Source: Pseudomonadota bacterium
GTDB lineage: Bacteria; Pseudomonadota; Alphaproteobacteria; SHVP01
Assembly (NCBI GenBank): GCA_027622715.1
Contig: JAQBYN010000009.1
Span: 1-64,000, forward strand
Direction: 5' to 3'
Length of the DNA stretch: 64,000 nt
Below, piece after piece: positions 1 through 9,625 of this stretch. The notes beneath the pieces were generated by a model. The model was not told the origin of the DNA and searched no databases. It worked only from the letters and a program-made list of their open reading frames with translations. Both the position numbers and the translations under genes were made by a program. Each line of letters opens with the position of its first letter. Position 1 is the stretch's first letter.

Positions 1-1920
1 TTTGCCCATCACAGCCTCCTTGCCTCAAAATTAGGGAAGAAAGCGTCTACGAATCTAGGGGCTATTCAGGTAGCGGCTTATATTTGTGGGACACCGATCG
101 CGCTGGTCACTTTGGTTGATCAGCAGCGCCAATGGTTCAAAGCGCGCTATGGTCTGGAAGCGAGCGAGACCCCGCGCGAGGTGGCCTTTTGCGCCCACGC
201 GATTAACCAGGACGACATATTCGAGGTGTCCGACACGCAGTCGGATCCGCGTTTCGCCGACAACCCGCTGGTCACGGGCGACCCGCTTGTCCGGTCCTAC
301 GCCGGCGCGCCATTAGTAACGGACGACGGCTTCGCGATCGGGACGCTCTGCGTCATCGGGCACGAACCGCGGACGTTGTCGCCCGAACAACGCGACGCCC
401 TCAAGGTATTATCGGATCAGGTCGTCATGCAGTTGGAGAACCGCCGCGCAATGCCATTGATGCGGAAGTACGAAAGCTTTTTGGATCATTCGCCCGCAGC
501 CATCGTGTTCAAGGACCGCGACGGGCGGTTCACCCACGCCAACCGGACCTTTTGCGATTGGATGGCGCTGCCGCTGCGCGAGATTATTGGGAATACCAGT
601 TCACAGCTTCATGACGAGGAAACCGCCGCCGCTTTTGGCGAGCTCGACCGGCAGGTCGCGCTCGATGGGAAACTGATCAAAGGCGAAAACACTTTGGCGT
701 ATCCCGACGGCAATCAGCGCCGGGTGTCGTCGATCAAGTTCCCCGTCTTTGATAGCGCCGGCGTCCTCACTGAAGTTGCTTCAATCCACACGGACATCAC
801 CAAGCAACACGCAGCGGAAGAGGGTTTGTGGCGGGCGCAGCGTATGGAGTCCATCGGCCATTTGACCGGCGGCGTGGCGCACGACTTCAACAATCTATTG
901 ACGATCGTTCAGGGCAATCTGGAGCTGCTGGACACGATCACCGATTCGCCCGAAAGCCAGCGCCGCATCGTCACCGCACTTCGGGCCCTGGATCACGGGC
1001 GATCGTTGGTGCGACAGCTGATGTCATTTGCGCGCAAACAAGTATTGAAACCCGAAGCGACCAATATTGCCGACACCGTCAATCACGTGGTTGAGTTGAT
1101 CAAACTGACGCGGCGAAGCGATATCATGGTGGAAACGTCCATCATGTTCGACCTGCCGCCGGTGTTCGTCGATTCGGCGCAGCTTGAGGCGGCGATCCTT
1201 AATTTGGCGCTGAACGCCCAGGACGCGATGCCCGACGGCGGCACCGTCGAGATCTTTGCCGTGCAGAACTCGGATGACCCGCCGTTCGTCCGCTTGGGTG
1301 TCCGCGACACCGGGACGGGCATCCCCCACGAAATAATGGACAAAGTGCTGGAGCCGTTCTTCACGACCAAACCGGTTGGCAAGGGTTCTGGCCTCGGCCT
1401 TAGTATGGTCTTTGGCTTTGCCAAACAAAGCGACGGCGATCTCGCGATTGAATCCGAACTGGGGCGTGGCACGTCGATCAGCCTGACTCTGCCGACTGCA
1501 CAGGCCGCCGAGGCGAGCGAGACCGCCGCAGTCCCCGAAAATCCGACCGCGAAGCGTCGCCCGCAGCAGCATGTGTTGCTGGTTGAGGACAACGAAACCC
1601 TACGCGAGATGGTCGAGGAAATGATTGTAGCGCTCGGCTACCGCGTGGATGTCGCCGCAGACGCGGCCACCGCCATGGACCTTTTGCGCGGGCCAAGCCG
1701 CTATGACGTTTTGTTTTCGGATGTGATGCTGGCGGGTGGCATGAGCGGCGCCGACCTGGCCGACTACGTCAACGAAAAATGGCCCGATGTCAGAACCATA
1801 TTAACCTCAGGCTACGATCGCAGCGCAGCGCCAGCCGGGACCGATACCCCACGCCACCGCTACTTGCCTAAGCCGTTCCGCATTAAAGACCTCTCCGAGG
1901 TCCTTAGCGAGGCCTACTAG
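1..1920 (+). CDS. GAF-PAS hybrid sensor histidine kinase with C-terminal receiver domain (5' end cut by window edge)
   Basis: Frame is open to base 1 (…AAYICGTPIALVTLVDQQRQWFKARYGL, GAF-like); H-box MESIGHLTGGVAHDFNNLLT; ATPase motifs DTGTGIP and GKGSGLGLSMV; receiver HVLLVEDNE…DVLFSDVML…LPKPF. The TTG at 112 is probably internal. Confidence 0.9.
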   Translation, partial: FAHHSLLASKLGKKASTNLGAIQVAAYICGTPIALVTLVDQQRQWFKARYGLEASETPREVAFCAHAINQDDIFEVSDTQSDPRFADNPLVTGDPLVRSYAGAPLVTDDGFAIGTLCVIGHEPRTLSPEQRDALKVLSDQVVMQLENRRAMPLMRKYESFLDHSPAAIVFKDRDGRFTHANRTFCDWMALPLREIIGNTSSQLHDEETAAAFGELDRQVALDGKLIKGENTLAYPDGNQRRVSSIKFPVFDSAGVLTEVASIHTDITKQHAAEEGLWRAQRMESIGHLTGGVAHDFNNLLTIVQGNLELLDTITDSPESQRRIVTALRALDHGRSLVRQLMSFARKQVLKPEATNIADTVNHVVELIKLTRRSDIMVETSIMFDLPPVFVDSAQLEAAILNLALNAQDAMPDGGTVEIFAVQNSDDPPFVRLGVRDTGTGIPHEIMDKVLEPFFTTKPVGKGSGLGLSMVFGFAKQSDGDLAIESELGRGTSISLTLPTAQAAEASETAAVPENPTAKRRPQQHVLLVEDNETLREMVEEMIVALGYRVDVAADAATAMDLLRGPSRYDVLFSDVMLAGGMSGADLADYVNEKWPDVRTILTSGYDRSAAPAGTDTPRHRYLPKPFRIKDLSEVLSEAY

Positions 1921-2014
1921 GGTTCCCAAAATACTGCGGTAGCCGGTGCCAGCGTCGCGCGGTTTGGCGCGATACGCTATAGGGAAGACCGCAACCAATG
2001 CTGAGGAGACCTTG

Positions 2015-3175
2015 ATGCAGCTCGCGCAGCGCATGGCGCAACTGGGCACTGAGACCGCCTTTGATGTTCTCGCACGCGCCGAAGCCTTGCGCGCACAGGG
2101 CAAGGACATCATCAGCCTGGGCATCGGGCAGCCCGATTTTCCGACGCCACCGCATATCGTTGAAGCCGCGATCAAAGCGCTGAAGGACGGACACCACGGC
2201 TACACCCCTGCCAACGGCATTGTGCCGCTGCGCGAGGCGGTGGCGGCCGACGTGCTGAAATACCGCGGCGTCGAGATCAACCCGGACAACGTCGTGATTA
2301 TGCCGGGCGGCAAGCCGACGATGTTCTTTTCGATCCTGATGTTCGGCGAGCCCGGCGCTGAGATCATGTACCCCAATCCGGGGTTTCCGATTTACGAATC
2401 GGTGATCCGTTTTTCCGGCGCGACGCCGGTGCCGATTGAATTGCACGAGGCATCGGGGTTCTCGTTTTCGGCCGACGAGGTGCTGGGGCGGATCACCGAT
2501 AAAACCCGGCTGATTATCGTCAATAGCCCGGCCAACCCCACCGGGGGCATCGTAAAAGAAGAAGAATTAGACAAATTTGTCAAAGGGTTAGAAGCCTTTC
2601 CTCATGTAGTAGTTTTGTCCGACGAGATCTATTCGCGGATGCTGTATGACGGCCATTGCCACAAATCGTTGCTGGCTTACCCGGCGTTGCGCGACCGGCT
2701 GATCGTGCTGGACGGCTGGTCGAAGACCTATGCGATGACGGGGTGGCGGCTGGGCTGGAGCTTGTGGCCTGACGCGCTGGCGCCGCACGCGGCCAAGCTG
2801 GCGGTCAACGATCATTCTTGCGTCAACGCAGCGACGCAGTGGGCCGGGATCGCCGCCCTGACCGGACCGCAGGACGCGGTCGACGCGATGGTGCGGGCCT
2901 TCGACGAGCGCCGCCAGCTGATCGTCGGGCGCTTGAACGCACTGCCCGGCGTGTCGTGCGTGACGCCGCTGGGCGCGTTCTATGCATTCCCCAATATTAC
3001 CGGCACCGGGCGCAGCGCGGCCGAGTTGCAAAACGCGATGCTGAACGAGGCCGGGGTGGCGACGGTGGCGGGGACCAGCTTTGGGGCACTGGGCGAAGGC
3101 TATGTGCGGTTTTCCTACGCCGCGTCGACGGCGCAGATCGACGAGGCGATGACGCGGATCGCTAAGATCCTCTAG
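2015..3175 (+). CDS. PLP-dependent class I/II aminotransferase
   Basis: GIGQPDFPTP, SPANPTGG, DGWSKTYAMTGWRLGW; internal ATG at 2015 fits the family N-terminus better than 1946. Confidence 0.93.
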   Translation: MQLAQRMAQLGTETAFDVLARAEALRAQGKDIISLGIGQPDFPTPPHIVEAAIKALKDGHHGYTPANGIVPLREAVAADVLKYRGVEINPDNVVIMPGGKPTMFFSILMFGEPGAEIMYPNPGFPIYESVIRFSGATPVPIELHEASGFSFSADEVLGRITDKTRLIIVNSPANPTGGIVKEEELDKFVKGLEAFPHVVVLSDEIYSRMLYDGHCHKSLLAYPALRDRLIVLDGWSKTYAMTGWRLGWSLWPDALAPHAAKLAVNDHSCVNAATQWAGIAALTGPQDAVDAMVRAFDERRQLIVGRLNALPGVSCVTPLGAFYAFPNITGTGRSAAELQNAMLNEAGVATVAGTSFGALGEGYVRFSYAASTAQIDEAMTRIAKIL

Positions 3176-3188
3176 ATCTGCGCGTCGC

Positions 3189-3800
3189 CTATGGTTCGAC
3201 GACGGCGAGCAGGACGCTGGCGCCTATGGTCAACGCGCCGCCGAGGCGCTGGCGGATCGTGCCGCCGGTTGAGCCGTCGAGCAGCCGGCCGGCGCCGCTC
3301 GACACCACGGCCCAGCTTGAGGCGGTGATGACGGTGACCGCGGTAAGTGCCAGCGTTAGGGCGACGAACTGCGGTGCCGGCGAAAGTGCCGGGTCGAGAA
3401 AATTCGGCACGATCGCGGCGAGGAAGATGAGGCGCTTGGGGTTGAGCGAGGACACCCCGAAGCCGAGCCAAAACGGTTGGCGCCCCAGGATGCTCGCCCC
3501 TGCCCCGTTGGTTGCGGGCCGGGTGAGGAATTGCTGGATGCCGAACGCCAGCAGCATGGCGATACCAGCCCAGCGCACATAGGCGAACCAGGGCCCGAGG
3601 AAGATCATCACCGGACCCAATGCCAAGGCCAAAATGAGCATGTGGGGCGCAATCGCTAGGGCCGAACCGAGCGCGTTCAACAAGGCCGCGCGCAAGCCAT
3701 GCGCCATGCCGGTCGCGACCACCAACATGACGTTGGGACCGGGGATCAGCATGAGCACCAGCATCACGCGGACGAAGGCGAATAGGGTCTCTTCGGGCAT
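3189..3800 (-). CDS. LysE/RhtB family translocator
   Basis: LMLIPGPNVMLVVATGMAHGLRAALLNALGSA; SSLNPKRLIFLAAIVPNFLDP. Confidence 0.9.
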   Translation of the reverse strand: MPEETLFAFVRVMLVLMLIPGPNVMLVVATGMAHGLRAALLNALGSALAIAPHMLILALALGPVMIFLGPWFAYVRWAGIAMLLAFGIQQFLTRPATNGAGASILGRQPFWLGFGVSSLNPKRLIFLAAIVPNFLDPALSPAPQFVALTLALTAVTVITASSWAVVSSGAGRLLDGSTGGTIRQRLGGALTIGASVLLAVVEP

Positions 3801-3855
3801 TGAGGGGGCACCGCGCTGAAGGCGCGTGAGGGTACACCGCGACTTCGGACCGGCG

Positions 3856-4479
3856 CTAGCGCCTGGCCGCAGCAAGCGCGGCGCCGGCGGCGATCATGAT
3901 GGTGCCGCTGAGGCGGTCGCGCCAGAGCCATGCGGTGGGGGTGCGCAGCAGGATGCGGGCGCGGTCGGCGAAGTAGGCCCATAGCGTCGTGGTGACGAGC
4001 GCGGTCGCCACTAGGGTGACGCCCATGATGACGAGTTGCGCCGCAGGTGGGCGACTTGGGTCGAGGAATTGGGGGAGGATCGCGGCGAAGAACAACAGGC
4101 TTTTGGGGTTGAGGGCGGAGACCGCGAATCCGTGCCAGAAGGTGCGGCGGGCGTGTCGCCGATCTGGTGGCGCGTCGGGCAACGGCGGCGCGGCTCCAGC
4201 CCGGCGCCACTGCACAAGACCGAGATAGATGAGGTAGACCACACCAGCCCACCGAATCAGGTCGAACCACTGGGCGGCGAACAGCAGCACTGGGGTGAGG
4301 CCGAGCGCGAGGATAACGACCTGCCCGGCGACGGCGCCGCACGCACCGACGACATTCGCCATGCCGGTGCGAAAGCCGTGGGTCAGGCTAACGCCGACGG
4401 CGAGCATGACCGATGGCCCGGGGATCAGCATCAGCACGACGGCGGCCGCGAAGAATGTCAGAAAGGTGTCGAGGGCCAT
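3856..4479 (-). CDS. LysE/RhtB family translocator (tandem paralog)
   Basis: LMLIPGPSVMLAVGVSLTHGFRTGMANVVGA; SALNPKSLLFFAAILPQFLDPS; start set at MALDTF. Confidence 0.9.
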   Translation of the reverse strand: MALDTFLTFFAAAVVLMLIPGPSVMLAVGVSLTHGFRTGMANVVGACGAVAGQVVILALGLTPVLLFAAQWFDLIRWAGVVYLIYLGLVQWRRAGAAPPLPDAPPDRRHARRTFWHGFAVSALNPKSLLFFAAILPQFLDPSRPPAAQLVIMGVTLVATALVTTTLWAYFADRARILLRTPTAWLWRDRLSGTIMIAAGAALAAARR

Positions 4480-4580
4480 GGCGTGTCTCCGTGCATCGCC
4501 AGCGGAGCAAGCCACATGGGAGGTCGCGATGTCACCCCCATGCGGGACCAACGACGAAAGGTGGCGCGCCCTGCCTCGCC

Positions 4581-4605
4581 CATCTGCACACTTCTTATGC
4601 AGATG
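4581..4605. promoter_or_regulatory. Perfect 8-bp dyad CATCTGCA-N9-TGCAGATG containing an NtrC-like TGCAC-N8-TGCA core
   Basis: Read directly; about 100 bp upstream of the candidate sigma54 promoter of glnB. Confidence 0.5.
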
Positions 4606-4682
4606 CCTCAAATGAAGGCAGTAGGATCGCCGGTTGGGGTGGGAGAAAGCGCTCAATTCCGGGGCTTTTCGCGCCGCGGCAC

Positions 4683-4700
4683 TTGGCATATCCGGTGCAA
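4683..4700 (+). promoter_or_regulatory. Candidate sigma54 (-24/-12) promoter of glnBA: TTGGCATATCCGGTGCAA
   Basis: GG and GC elements separated by exactly 10 nt; 42 nt before the glnB ATG. Confidence 0.6.
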
Positions 4701-4712
4701 TAATAGGGGTGA

Positions 4713-5081
<369 letters not shown>

Positions 5082-5154
5082 GTTACGCGGCGCGACCGCA
5101 CGACAACGACCAGCAGAATTCGTTTCAAAAACACGTACCGAGGGAGCCCAAGTT

Positions 5155-6564
5155 ATGTCCGATGCCGCCAGTGTCCTGAAAATGATCAAGGACAAGGACA
5201 TCAAGTATATCGATTTGCGTTTCACCGACCCGCGCGGCAAGTGGCAGCATCTCGCCATGCACCCGCGCATGATGGACGAAGACGCATTCACCGAAGGTGT
5301 GATGTTCGACGGCTCCTCGATCGCCGGGTGGAAGGCGATCAACGAATCCGACATGGCGCTGATCCCCGATCCGTCGACCGCGGTGATGGACCCCTACGCC
5401 GCGCAGTCCTCATTGATCATCTTTTGCGACGTGCACGAGCCCTCAACGGGCGAGCCGTATAACCGCGACCCGCGCTCGATCGCGCGCCGCGCCGAGGCGT
5501 ATCTGGCCTATACCGGGATTGGCGACACCGCCTATTTCGGCCCGGAAGCCGAGTTCTTCGTGTTCGACGACGTGAAGTTCGACACCGCGATGAACCACAT
5601 GTTCTACAAAATCGACGAGTCGGAAGGCCCTTACAACACCGGTCGCGACTTGGAAGGCGGCAACACCGGCCACCGTCCGCCGGTCAAGGGCGGCTATTTC
5701 CCGGTACCGCCGGTCGACTCGCATGCCGACCTGCGCGCCGAGATGCTGTCGATCATGGAAGACATGAACCTGCCGGTCGAAAAGCATCACCATGAAGTCG
5801 CGCCAAGCCAAAACGAACTGGGCATTAGCTTCGATAAGCTGGTGCGCACGGCCGACAACATGCAGATCTACAAATACGTGGTGCACAACACGGCCCATGC
5901 CTATGGCAAGACCGCGACGTTCATGCCCAAGCCCGTCAAAGGCGACAATGGCTCAGGGATGCACGTCCATCAGTCGATCTGGAAGGGCAGCACGCCGCTG
6001 TTCGCGGGCTCGGGTTATGCCGATCTGTCGGAAATGGCGCTGTACTACATCGGCGGCATCATCAAACACGCCAAGGCGTTGAACGCCTTCACCAACCCGC
6101 TGACCAACAGCTACAAGCGGCTGATCCCAGGGTTTGAGGCGCCAGTGTTGCTCGCCTACTCCGCGCGCAACCGCTCGGCTTCCTGTCGCATCCCGTTTGC
6201 GACCAGTCCTAAGGGCAAGCGCGTCGAGGTGCGCTTCCCCGATCCCGGCGCCAACCCCTATCTCGCCTTTGCCGCGATGTTGATGGCCGGACTCGACGGG
6301 ATCGAGAACAAGATCCATCCGGGCGATGCAATGGATAAGAACCTGTACGACCTGCCGCCGGAAGAGTTGAAGGGCGTGCCAACGGTGTGCGGGTCATTGC
6401 GCGAAGCTTTGGACTCGCTGAGCGCGGACCGGGATTTCCTCAAAAAGGGCGACGTTTTCTCGGACGATATGATCGATGCGTATCTGGAGTTGAAGTGGGA
6501 AGAAGTCTTCGCGTTCGAGCACACGCCACACCCGATTGAATTCTCTATGTATTACAGTGTATAA
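5155..6564 (+). CDS. glnA: Glutamine synthetase type I
   Basis: [56 protein letters not shown], adenylylation-site region [10 protein letters not shown]. Confidence 0.98.
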   Translation: MSDAASVLKMIKDKDIKYIDLRFTDPRGKWQHLAMHPRMMDEDAFTEGVMFDGSSIAGWKAINESDMALIPDPSTAVMDPYAAQSSLIIFCDVHEPSTGEPYNRDPRSIARRAEAYLAYTGIGDTAYFGPEAEFFVFDDVKFDTAMNHMFYKIDESEGPYNTGRDLEGGNTGHRPPVKGGYFPVPPVDSHADLRAEMLSIMEDMNLPVEKHHHEVAPSQNELGISFDKLVRTADNMQIYKYVVHNTAHAYGKTATFMPKPVKGDNGSGMHVHQSIWKGSTPLFAGSGYADLSEMALYYIGGIIKHAKALNAFTNPLTNSYKRLIPGFEAPVLLAYSARNRSASCRIPFATSPKGKRVEVRFPDPGANPYLAFAAMLMAGLDGIENKIHPGDAMDKNLYDLPPEELKGVPTVCGSLREALDSLSADRDFLKKGDVFSDDMIDAYLELKWEEVFAFEHTPHPIEFSMYYSV

Positions 6565-6596
6565 GCCTATCCAGTTAATGTAGTATCCGTTGTTCA

Positions 6597-6630
6597 GGGG
6601 CCGCCGCCAAAAAGGCGCGGCCCCTTTTTA
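6597..6630 (+). terminator. Rho-independent terminator after glnA
   Basis: GGGGCCGCCGCCAAAAAGGCGCGGCCCCTTTTT, GC stem with one bulge followed by a T-run. Confidence 0.85.
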
Positions 6631-6767
6631 TTGCGGTCGGCCCACCACGGGGACACTTGCGCCTGTTTTCATTGAACAATAGGATCGGTTGAATAAATCA
6701 TGGCCAGTTCTAGTTTTAGTAAAATTCGGCTAAAAGTCGATCTTTCAGAGATCGTTGTGCCGAAGTT

Positions 6768-8006
6768 TTGGGGGAGCCGGTGCAAACCGCGCTGCAGAAC
6801 ACTCAATCAGGCCGGCCCGGTGGCAAGCGGTCCACGCCAACGCGCACGGCACTGCCCGATATTATCAAAGGCCACATCCGCTGGATCAAAGACCCCGGCA
6901 GTGGCACGCGCGCCGATCTATCGCGCATGGATTTGGCCGGACTGGACCTTTCTGGGATCAATCTTTCCGGCGCGGTAATGGTCGCAGTCGACTGTCGCGG
7001 CGCCAAGTTCCGTGGCGCCAATTTGACCGGTGCGGACATGTTTGCGGCCGATTTAACCGACGCCGATTTGTCGTCGGCGATCCTACGCAATGTCAGCCTG
7101 AGGGGCGCCAAACTATCCGGCGCACGCCTTGACCACGCCGATCTGACCGAAGCGGATTTGCGCGGCGGTACGGTGATGGGGGCCGACGGGATGCGCCTGG
7201 GAAGCGAAACCACCGACATCAGCGACTGTCAGCTGGATTTCGCGACGCTCGCCCGGGCACGTATGTCGGGCGCACAACTGCGTCATACCAGCTTGTTTGG
7301 CGCCAAGTTGAACGGGGCACAGCTCAACGGCGCCGAACTCGACGAAACCAATTTCGCCAATGCCGACCTGACGGGCGCCAACCTGTCTGGGGCGCGCGCC
7401 AACAAGGCGTCGTTTCGCAACGCCAAATTGTGCGACGCGAATCTCAAAGGGATCAACGCGTCCGAATCCCATTTTGAGGGTGCCAACTTCGAAGGCTCGA
7501 AGATGGAGGAATCCAATCTTGTCGATTGCTGGTTGGAAAAGGCCAAGGTGCGAATCAACCCGAACAACCTGCCGCCTTACCTACGCCGCGTCTTTACCGA
7601 GCATGAGCAGTGGGTCTCAACGGGCGGCAAAAAGGGTCAACGCGGCGCATTGAGCGACGAAAATCTTGGCTACCTCGATCTCTCGACACGCGATCTCAGC
7701 GGGATCGTCCTCAAGGGATGTAACCTTGAGGGCGCAGATTTATCAAACTGCGGCTTGCTGTTTGCCAACCTGAGCAAAGCCATTCTGACCGACGCGAGCC
7801 TGGTCAAAGCCGCGCTGTCCGGCGCGTCGTTGGCGGGCGCCGATCTGAGCCGCGCCGACTTGACCGGCGCATTGCTGACCCCGATTCCGGTACGCGGGGT
7901 TGACGGCGGCGAGACCGGGCGGGTTCGGATGACCGACCTGCGCCGGGCCAAACTTGAAGACGCATTGGTGGGCGGCCTTGATTTGACGCAGTGCGTCACC
8001 TCTTGA
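6768..8006 (+). CDS. Pentapeptide-repeat protein with two repeat blocks (TTG start, or GTG 6780)
   Basis: Long A(D/N)LSG-type pentapeptide runs; no ATG start in this frame. Confidence 0.85.
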   Translation: MGEPVQTALQNTQSGRPGGKRSTPTRTALPDIIKGHIRWIKDPGSGTRADLSRMDLAGLDLSGINLSGAVMVAVDCRGAKFRGANLTGADMFAADLTDADLSSAILRNVSLRGAKLSGARLDHADLTEADLRGGTVMGADGMRLGSETTDISDCQLDFATLARARMSGAQLRHTSLFGAKLNGAQLNGAELDETNFANADLTGANLSGARANKASFRNAKLCDANLKGINASESHFEGANFEGSKMEESNLVDCWLEKAKVRINPNNLPPYLRRVFTEHEQWVSTGGKKGQRGALSDENLGYLDLSTRDLSGIVLKGCNLEGADLSNCGLLFANLSKAILTDASLVKAALSGASLAGADLSRADLTGALLTPIPVRGVDGGETGRVRMTDLRRAKLEDALVGGLDLTQCVTS

Positions 8007-8026
8007 AGACCCATACCTAGGGCCCT

Positions 8027-9178
8027 ATGGCGGCATTAGGGTTATCGAAAGCAAACCGCACTGAATTAGAAGGCGGTTTGAAACGGATTAGCGGGTCAGG
8101 CACGACCGTCCTAGTGGGCTGGCGCTACGTGCCGGACGGGCTCGAATTCCTGCACGTCAGCACATACGAGCTGCCGAAGATCGCTAAGCGCTTCCCGACA
8201 TTGCTGCACCCCGCGCGCTTTTTGCCTGACCAGGACGATTGGAAGACCGCGCTCGCCGCGGGCTGCCGCGCGACCCTTTTGAAGCTGTCCTTCGGACTGA
8301 GTGAGAACCCGGACATTCAGCAGTTCGTCAACGACCTGCTCGGCCAATACTCGGTGACCGAAATCGACTGCCGCGCGGTCGCGCTGTTCGACATGGTCAG
8401 CTTTTCGCTGTATTCGCCGTTCGAGCAAATCACCCAGATCAACGTGCTGTCGAACGCGATCATTCGCGCCGCCAATATGTGCAAACGCGCCGACATGCCG
8501 ATCGATGTTCGGCTAAGCACGACTGGCGACGGCTTCTATGTATGGAACAACCTGACCGGGCTGTGGGCTGATGTTGCGCTGTTCTGCGCAACGTGCGTCG
8601 CGGTTGCCCACATCCAGGCGGCGCGCAAGTTGGCCGAACCCAACACCGTGCCAGGATTGCGGGTGTGTACGGGCACCGGTAGCCATTACGAGTATTATCA
8701 GGCGACCGGCGGCACCGACCGCTCAAGCTATATCGTCGGCGACGTCACGATCGAGTTGGCGCGCCTGATCGGTTCGGCGCTCAACGATCAGCTCTTGTTC
8801 AGCGACGCCGTACGTGACTTGACCGGCGAAGATCTTGAGTGGGGTCAGCGGCACGGCGTGACGTCGATCGACGCGCTGGCGTTTGCCGCGCTGGCCCAAG
8901 AGAATCTACAAAAGCTCCAAGGCAGCACCCTGCCCGGTGGCAAAATCGCGAATTTCAAGACGTATCTGACCGGCCCGCGCCAGAGCGAGAACACCTTCGC
9001 CATTCGAAAGTATTACGTCACCGACAAACACGGCCTGAACCATGGCTGTTATAACGCCAAGCTCAACACCGTTTTGGAAAAAGGCACGCAACTGCATTAC
9101 GGGCTATTGGACCGCGACCTCGAGGGGTTCAAGGCGACCTTCGACGAGAACGAGGATTTGGTCATTCGGGTGGTTTGA
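8027..9178 (+). CDS. Protein with a diverged class III nucleotidyl-cyclase-like domain
   Basis: AVALFDMVSFS ~ lFaDivgFT; STTGDGFYVW ~ KtiGDa; GLRVCTGTG…YIVGDVTIELARL ~ lriGihtG…GdtVNlAaRL; 20 bp downstream of the pentapeptide gene. Confidence 0.6.
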   Translation: MAALGLSKANRTELEGGLKRISGSGTTVLVGWRYVPDGLEFLHVSTYELPKIAKRFPTLLHPARFLPDQDDWKTALAAGCRATLLKLSFGLSENPDIQQFVNDLLGQYSVTEIDCRAVALFDMVSFSLYSPFEQITQINVLSNAIIRAANMCKRADMPIDVRLSTTGDGFYVWNNLTGLWADVALFCATCVAVAHIQAARKLAEPNTVPGLRVCTGTGSHYEYYQATGGTDRSSYIVGDVTIELARLIGSALNDQLLFSDAVRDLTGEDLEWGQRHGVTSIDALAFAALAQENLQKLQGSTLPGGKIANFKTYLTGPRQSENTFAIRKYYVTDKHGLNHGCYNAKLNTVLEKGTQLHYGLLDRDLEGFKATFDENEDLVIRVV

Positions 9179-9625
9179 TGTCCCCGCCCAGGGGTCAGGC
9201 AAGCCCATTCGGCGATCCACGGATGCAAACAAAGAATACTTAGGTCGATCAGTAGATCGACGTATCGACCCATAACCCCCTATCGGATCAGGACGACCGC
9301 TGAGATGCGCACACCGCTCGCAAGGCTTGGTTTGCGCCACGTTGCCAACATTGCGTTGTATACACAGGCAAAATAGCCAAAAATTTTGACGATTATTCGT
9401 CCGGCCTTTCACGAAATTCCAAAACGATAAATCTCGTTCAACCGAAACTCCTCGCATAAGTTCCCGCCATGTTTCTGTGTGAGTACCCGAATCGGTTGGG
9501 GATCAGTGCCATGTGGTTTGAGCCTGAACCGTGTCTGGTGCCGCCGCGAGTGGCCGGCATCGCAGCACGCCCGTCCCGTTTCTCGAAACGCGGCGCGCCG
9601 GCCAGCGCGGCGGGAGAGATGAACA

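Noticed and set aside
3189-4479. Tandem LysE-type transporter pair as a novel system
   Set aside because: LysE/RhtB paralogs are often duplicated; nothing beyond simple tandem duplication.
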